Shown here piece after piece: positions 49,276-52,327 of a stretch of DNA of 52,327 nucleotides. Each line of letters opens with the position of its first letter. The stretch's first letter is position 1. The stretch lies in contig CAYQBY010000007.1 of assembly GCA_964415865.1 (NCBI GenBank), positions 1-52,327 of the forward strand, in the 5' to 3' direction. The translations under genes and the position numbers were made by a program. The notes beneath the pieces were generated by a model. It was not told the DNA's origin and searched no databases. It saw only the letters and a list, made by a program, of their open reading frames with translations. Origin of the DNA: Thiopontia sp964415865. Its GTDB lineage: Bacteria > Pseudomonadota > Gammaproteobacteria > GCF-002020875.

Positions 49276-50040
49276 TCAATCATTTAGGGATAAAACTTTT
49301 ACGACATTTCTGGTGGTCTCATCAGCTATTACCGTTACAGGTTCTTTGCGAAGGTCAGCAATAGCCTGGGCAATTCCAGGCAGCTGTTCTGGTGAATTTC
49401 TCTCTCCCTTGGCCCATACAGGGGGAAGGTCAGGTGCATCAGTCTCCAGAGCTATGGATTGCAGGGGAATACCACAAACTGTCCGATGCAATTTGGCCGC
49501 ATTTGGTCTTGTTACCACACCTCCTACTCCAACAAGAAATCCCATCCCTATATATTGTTGGGCCTGCTCCAGGCTCCCGCTAAAGGCGTGAACAATGCCG
49601 CCGTAGTGACTATGTTTATGTAGCAATTCAATGACCTCCTGATGAGCCTTGCGAACATGCAACAGGAGAGGGCGTTTATGTTGGGCTGCAATCTCAAGTT
49701 GTTGAATAAAAATCTTTCTCTGTCTGCTACGGTCACTCGCTGCCAGGTAATAATCTAGTCCAATCTCTCCTACAGCCACAATATGACGGTTTGATGAGAG
49801 CATGGTATCCAGTGCGTTTAAGTCATCAGGGAGATGCTGGTTCAGAAAGAGTGGGTGCAGCCCAATGGCTGGTCGTAGTGCACTGTTAGTGCTGCAGAGT
49901 TGTAGTACCTCATGCCACTGGGATCGGCTGACCCCGGGGATAACGATCAGATTAATATTCAGGGCACGACAGTTGCTTATTATCTCATCACGATCTCTGT
50001 CAAAATCTGAAAAATCCAGATGGCAATGTGAGTCAATCAT
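49276..50040 (-). CDS. TatD family metal-dependent hydrolase (YjjV-like)
   Basis: A 254-residue amidohydrolase-fold protein. Metal ligands appear in DSHCHLDF, VGEIGLDYY, LLHVRKAH, IVHAFSG and ETDAPDLPP. The last motif and GVGGVVTRPNAAKL favour the YjjV branch over TatD itself. Family members are 3'-exonucleases or deoxyribonucleases. Start at 50040 (MIDSHCHLDF) fits homologues; ATG 50061 would add seven residues. It is divergent from the hemerythrin gene. Confidence 0.92.
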   Translation of the reverse strand: MIDSHCHLDFSDFDRDRDEIISNCRALNINLIVIPGVSRSQWHEVLQLCSTNSALRPAIGLHPLFLNQHLPDDLNALDTMLSSNRHIVAVGEIGLDYYLAASDRSRQRKIFIQQLEIAAQHKRPLLLHVRKAHQEVIELLHKHSHYGGIVHAFSGSLEQAQQYIGMGFLVGVGGVVTRPNAAKLHRTVCGIPLQSIALETDAPDLPPVWAKGERNSPEQLPGIAQAIADLRKEPVTVIADETTRNVVKVLSLND

Positions 50041-50103
50041 GTGATGAACATCAAATACCATAGAGTCAGAGGGTGAGATAATAGGAGTCTTAATAATAAG
50101 TAT

Positions 50104-50550
50104 ATGAGTAATAGTATGGAAGCGATATCAGATATTATGACACACCACCACCGTACGTGTGATGAGCTCTTCTCGAACATGGAGAATGCAGTATCCTCTG
50201 GTGAATGGGACTCTGCAGAGAGTGCATGGAAGAAGTTTCAGGGAAATATATTGAACCACTTCGCAAGTGAGGAAGAGACCCTGTTTCCTGCTTTTGAGGA
50301 TGTAACAGGCAATAGCCAAGGGCCTACCATGGTTATGAAAATGGAGCATGAGCAGATGAGATCGCTGCTTGATGGGTTGAAACAGGCAATGGCAAATAGA
50401 GATACCGAGCAGGTGCTTGGGATTGCGGATACATTGATGATGATGATCCAGCAGCACAATATGAAAGAGGAGCAGATTCTATATCCCATGATTGATAATG
50501 CACTGCCACAGCCTGAAACCATTATGGAAAAGATGAATCTCGCTGCATAA
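50104..50550 (+). CDS. Hemerythrin-like (HHE domain) protein
   Basis: A 148-residue four-helix protein with a likely di-iron site. Candidate ligands are His15/16 (THHHRTCDELF), His52 and Glu56 (NHFASEEETLFPAF), His82 (MEHEQM), and His118 and Glu122 (QQHNMKEEQILYPM). Bacterial HHE proteins bind O2 or NO or sense iron/oxygen; some (RIC/YtfE) repair nitrosative damage to Fe-S centres. It is the first gene of a three-gene cluster with a DUF2249 protein and a polytopic membrane protein. Confidence 0.92.
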   Translation: MSNSMEAISDIMTHHHRTCDELFSNMENAVSSGEWDSAESAWKKFQGNILNHFASEEETLFPAFEDVTGNSQGPTMVMKMEHEQMRSLLDGLKQAMANRDTEQVLGIADTLMMMIQQHNMKEEQILYPMIDNALPQPETIMEKMNLAA

Positions 50551-50566
50551 TAGGGCGTGGATATGT

Positions 50567-50833
50567 ATGGCTAACGGAGAAATTATTTGTGATGTCCAGG
50601 ACCTGCCTGCACCCGAGCCGATGCAGAAGATCATGGAGGCTGCAGCTGATCTGGGTGCAGGTGAATATGTGCGCATGATGCACCGTATGGAGCCCTATCC
50701 GCTATACGCTATACTTGATGACATGGGGTTTGATCATCTGCTCTATCTTGAAGGGGAGGCCCCCTATGAGATCATGATATACAGCAAGGAGGATCCTCTG
50801 GCCAAAGAGCGTGTAGATAAACTATATGGTTAG
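50567..50833 (+). CDS. DUF2249 domain protein
   Basis: An 88-residue soluble protein matching the small DUF2249 / SirA-like fold: ICDVQDLPAPEPMQKIM, then MEPYPLYAILDDMGFDHLL and YEIMIYSKEDP. No catalytic residue is clear. The family is often next to hemerythrin and nitrogen-oxide genes in denitrifying proteobacteria. It lies 16 bp after the hemerythrin gene and 5 bp before the membrane protein gene, so all three are one transcript. Confidence 0.82.
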   Translation: MANGEIICDVQDLPAPEPMQKIMEAAADLGAGEYVRMMHRMEPYPLYAILDDMGFDHLLYLEGEAPYEIMIYSKEDPLAKERVDKLYG

Positions 50834-50838
50834 AGTCG

Positions 50839-52134
50839 ATGATTAATACTGCAAATATATCGGTAGAGAACGCTCCACCAATTCATATTCCATTCCGTTT
50901 TATCCTGACAGCCCCGCTGTTCGGCCTCTTTTTTTCACTGCTATTACTCTTTTCCGGTACTGAATTAATCTCCAGTAGATGGAATCCTGGAATGATTGGT
51001 GTACTGCATCTGATCAATATTGGTCTGTTGATGATGATCGTAACTGGTGTCTTGTTTCAGATTCTTCCAGTGATAGGTGGGATTCATTTTCCATGGCAGG
51101 GGGTAATATCCAGGATAGTCTATATTTCACTTACGGCTGGGGCACTGCTCTACTTCGCAGGTTTTTTCTTTTCCGAACAGCTGACTAGTATGAGCGCTGC
51201 ATTGGTCTTGTCTATTGGTCTGGTGCCATACATCTTGTTCCTGCTGTTCGCCCTGTTTCGGATTACCAAGGCCCCTGAATCTATATATCTATTTCGTTAC
51301 CCATCTCTTTTTCTGCTTCTGCTGATTGGGCTGGGGATGATGCTGTTAGTAAATCCTGGAATCGGGCGTGGGGTACTGTTTCCGTTAACTGATATACATG
51401 CAGTATGGGGATTGGGCGGATGGTTTACCCTCTTGTCTATGAGTATCAGCTTTCAGATGATACCGATGTTTCAGGTGACACCGGATTTTCCGGGCTGGAT
51501 CAAGAGATGGATAGTTCCGCTAATTACAGTGCTGTTGCTGTTATGGGGAGTAGGGAGGATGGCTGGACTCTCCCATCAGACTACAGCGATTTTTCTTGTG
51601 CTCGCAGCAGCTGCAATGGCAGCTTATGGGATTGCTGGTTTACTGCTGATATCCAAGAGAAAACGCCAGATATTTGATGCCACAGTCTATTTCTGGCAGT
51701 TCTCACTTCTCTCTCTGATTAGTGGGTCATCCATACTGATATTCTCACTACTGTTTCTGCAGCAGATTCCAGGATGGCTGGCACTGTTCTGGATCTTCTG
51801 TTTTCTCCTGCCCATGCTGTCAGGAATGTTAATGAAGATTACCCCATTTCTGGTTTTTCTCCATCTGCAGCAAAAGATCATCAAGGATCCGCAACAGATG
51901 AAAAACCTTGCCAAAATTCCGAATATTTTTCAAATTCTACCGACACAGCGGGCCCGCATCTTGCTTATCATATTCATGCTCTCAGTAGTGGGATGGGGGG
52001 TAACACTCTTCCACCCAATAGCAATTCATGGCGTCGGTTTAATCCTGACTATATTTTTTATATGGATGATGTGGATTGTTGTCAGCTGTTACAGGACCTA
52101 CAAGATCAAGTTGACTGAATTTGGTATTACCTAG
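50839..52134 (+). CDS. Polytopic membrane protein, NnrS-like or heme-copper-oxidase-like
   Basis: A 431-residue protein with about 12 hydrophobic segments. Histidines at the ends of helices are candidates for heme ligands: His57 (MIGVLHLINIGLL), His83 (GGIHFPW) and His187 (LTDIHAVWGLGGWFTLL), followed by FQMIPMFQVTPDFP. The start FRFILTAPLFGLFF resembles a family found beside hemerythrin and DUF2249 genes. NnrS proteins are heme-copper membrane proteins that protect against nitric oxide. Assignment here is inference from topology and neighbours; the function is unproven. Confidence 0.6.
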   Translation: MINTANISVENAPPIHIPFRFILTAPLFGLFFSLLLLFSGTELISSRWNPGMIGVLHLINIGLLMMIVTGVLFQILPVIGGIHFPWQGVISRIVYISLTAGALLYFAGFFFSEQLTSMSAALVLSIGLVPYILFLLFALFRITKAPESIYLFRYPSLFLLLLIGLGMMLLVNPGIGRGVLFPLTDIHAVWGLGGWFTLLSMSISFQMIPMFQVTPDFPGWIKRWIVPLITVLLLLWGVGRMAGLSHQTTAIFLVLAAAAMAAYGIAGLLLISKRKRQIFDATVYFWQFSLLSLISGSSILIFSLLFLQQIPGWLALFWIFCFLLPMLSGMLMKITPFLVFLHLQQKIIKDPQQMKNLAKIPNIFQILPTQRARILLIIFMLSVVGWGVTLFHPIAIHGVGLILTIFFIWMMWIVVSCYRTYKIKLTEFGIT

Positions 52135-52156
52135 CTATTAGCCGTTACTGATGTAG

Positions 52157-52184
52157 TTGCTCTGAAATTCTGTATCTATATAAT
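52157..52184 (+). promoter_or_regulatory. Sigma-70-like promoter pointing out of the window
   Basis: TTGCTC (52157-52162), a 16-bp spacer and a perfect TATAAT (52179-52184). The following 140 bp hold an inverted repeat CCACCA / TGGTGG (52194-52199 with 52220-52225) and a small hairpin GGCTG-ATTA-CAGCC (52264-52277). No gene is identifiable before the edge. The target, coding or RNA, lies beyond it. Confidence 0.5.
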
Positions 52185-52327
52185 GGCCTCGCCCCACCAC
52201 TAGAGGAGGATAATTGCTTTGGTGGAGAGGGGCACCAATTCTTGTGTTATCACCTAAAAGATAGGCTGATTACAGCCATAAATAGACCTTCCTGAGTTTG
52301 TGGCATTGCTATAAATGTGGAACAGAT

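Overview
This window is the chromosomal core of a gammaproteobacterium. The evidence is gene order: thrS-infC-rpmI-rplT-pheST-ihfA, suhB/trmJ-cysE-iscR-isc, ndk-rlmN-pilF-rodZ-ispG-hisS-yfgM-bamB-der, epmB/efp/epmA and mltD/yafS/rnhA/dnaQ are all arranged much as in gammaproteobacteria. A secreted Gly/Trp/Pro-rich protein resembling sulfur globule proteins at the left edge, and the ilvBHC-pssA-leuA cluster, point to a sulfur-oxidising lineage. That lineage assignment is inference. No rRNA, CRISPR array, prophage or insertion sequence is visible. Almost every base is coding, with many ATGA/GTGA/TAATG overlaps.

Layout. 1-1100: the 3' part of tRNA-Leu(UAG), the sulfur-globule-like gene (minus), tRNA-Leu(CAA) (minus) and tRNA-Val(GAC). 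1117-8650: translation genes (ThrRS, IF3 with a probable AUC start, L35, L20, PheRS alpha and beta), IHF-alpha and a MerR regulator. 8655-12600: a HIT protein, an MscS channel, an MFS-acyltransferase fusion and HU. 12633-14692: proS behind a MIF-family tautomerase gene (minus). 14893-21661: branched-chain amino acid synthesis (ilvB, ilvH, ilvC, leuA) with pssA, a 24-codon membrane peptide ORF, holD and rimI. 21665-31179: suhB, trmJ, cysE, then an isc operon (iscR, an extra cysteine desulfurase, a 37-codon ORF, iscS, iscA, hscB, hscA, fdx, iscX) that lacks iscU, then ndk. 31163-39227: rlmN, a shortened pilF, rodZ, ispG, hisS, yfgM, bamB, der. 39224-45823: the EF-P lysylation trio, psd, mltD, a YafS-like methyltransferase, rnhA, dnaQ. 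45826-52134: an unknown membrane protein, gltA, an HU-like protein behind a 26-codon ORF, a secreted lipase-like hydrolase, a TatD-family hydrolase, and a hemerythrin / DUF2249 / polytopic membrane protein cluster. A promoter-like sequence near the right edge points out of the window.

Points of most interest: the isc operon without its scaffold gene but with a second desulfurase and a translationally coupled mini-ORF; the hemerythrin-DUF2249-membrane protein trio, a plausible nitrogen-oxide or O2 response unit; two further coupled mini-ORFs (leuA-holD junction and upstream of the HU-like gene); and an inverted repeat that could fold over the start codon of the sulfur-globule-like mRNA. All functional assignments come from reading motifs and gene order; no database search was run.
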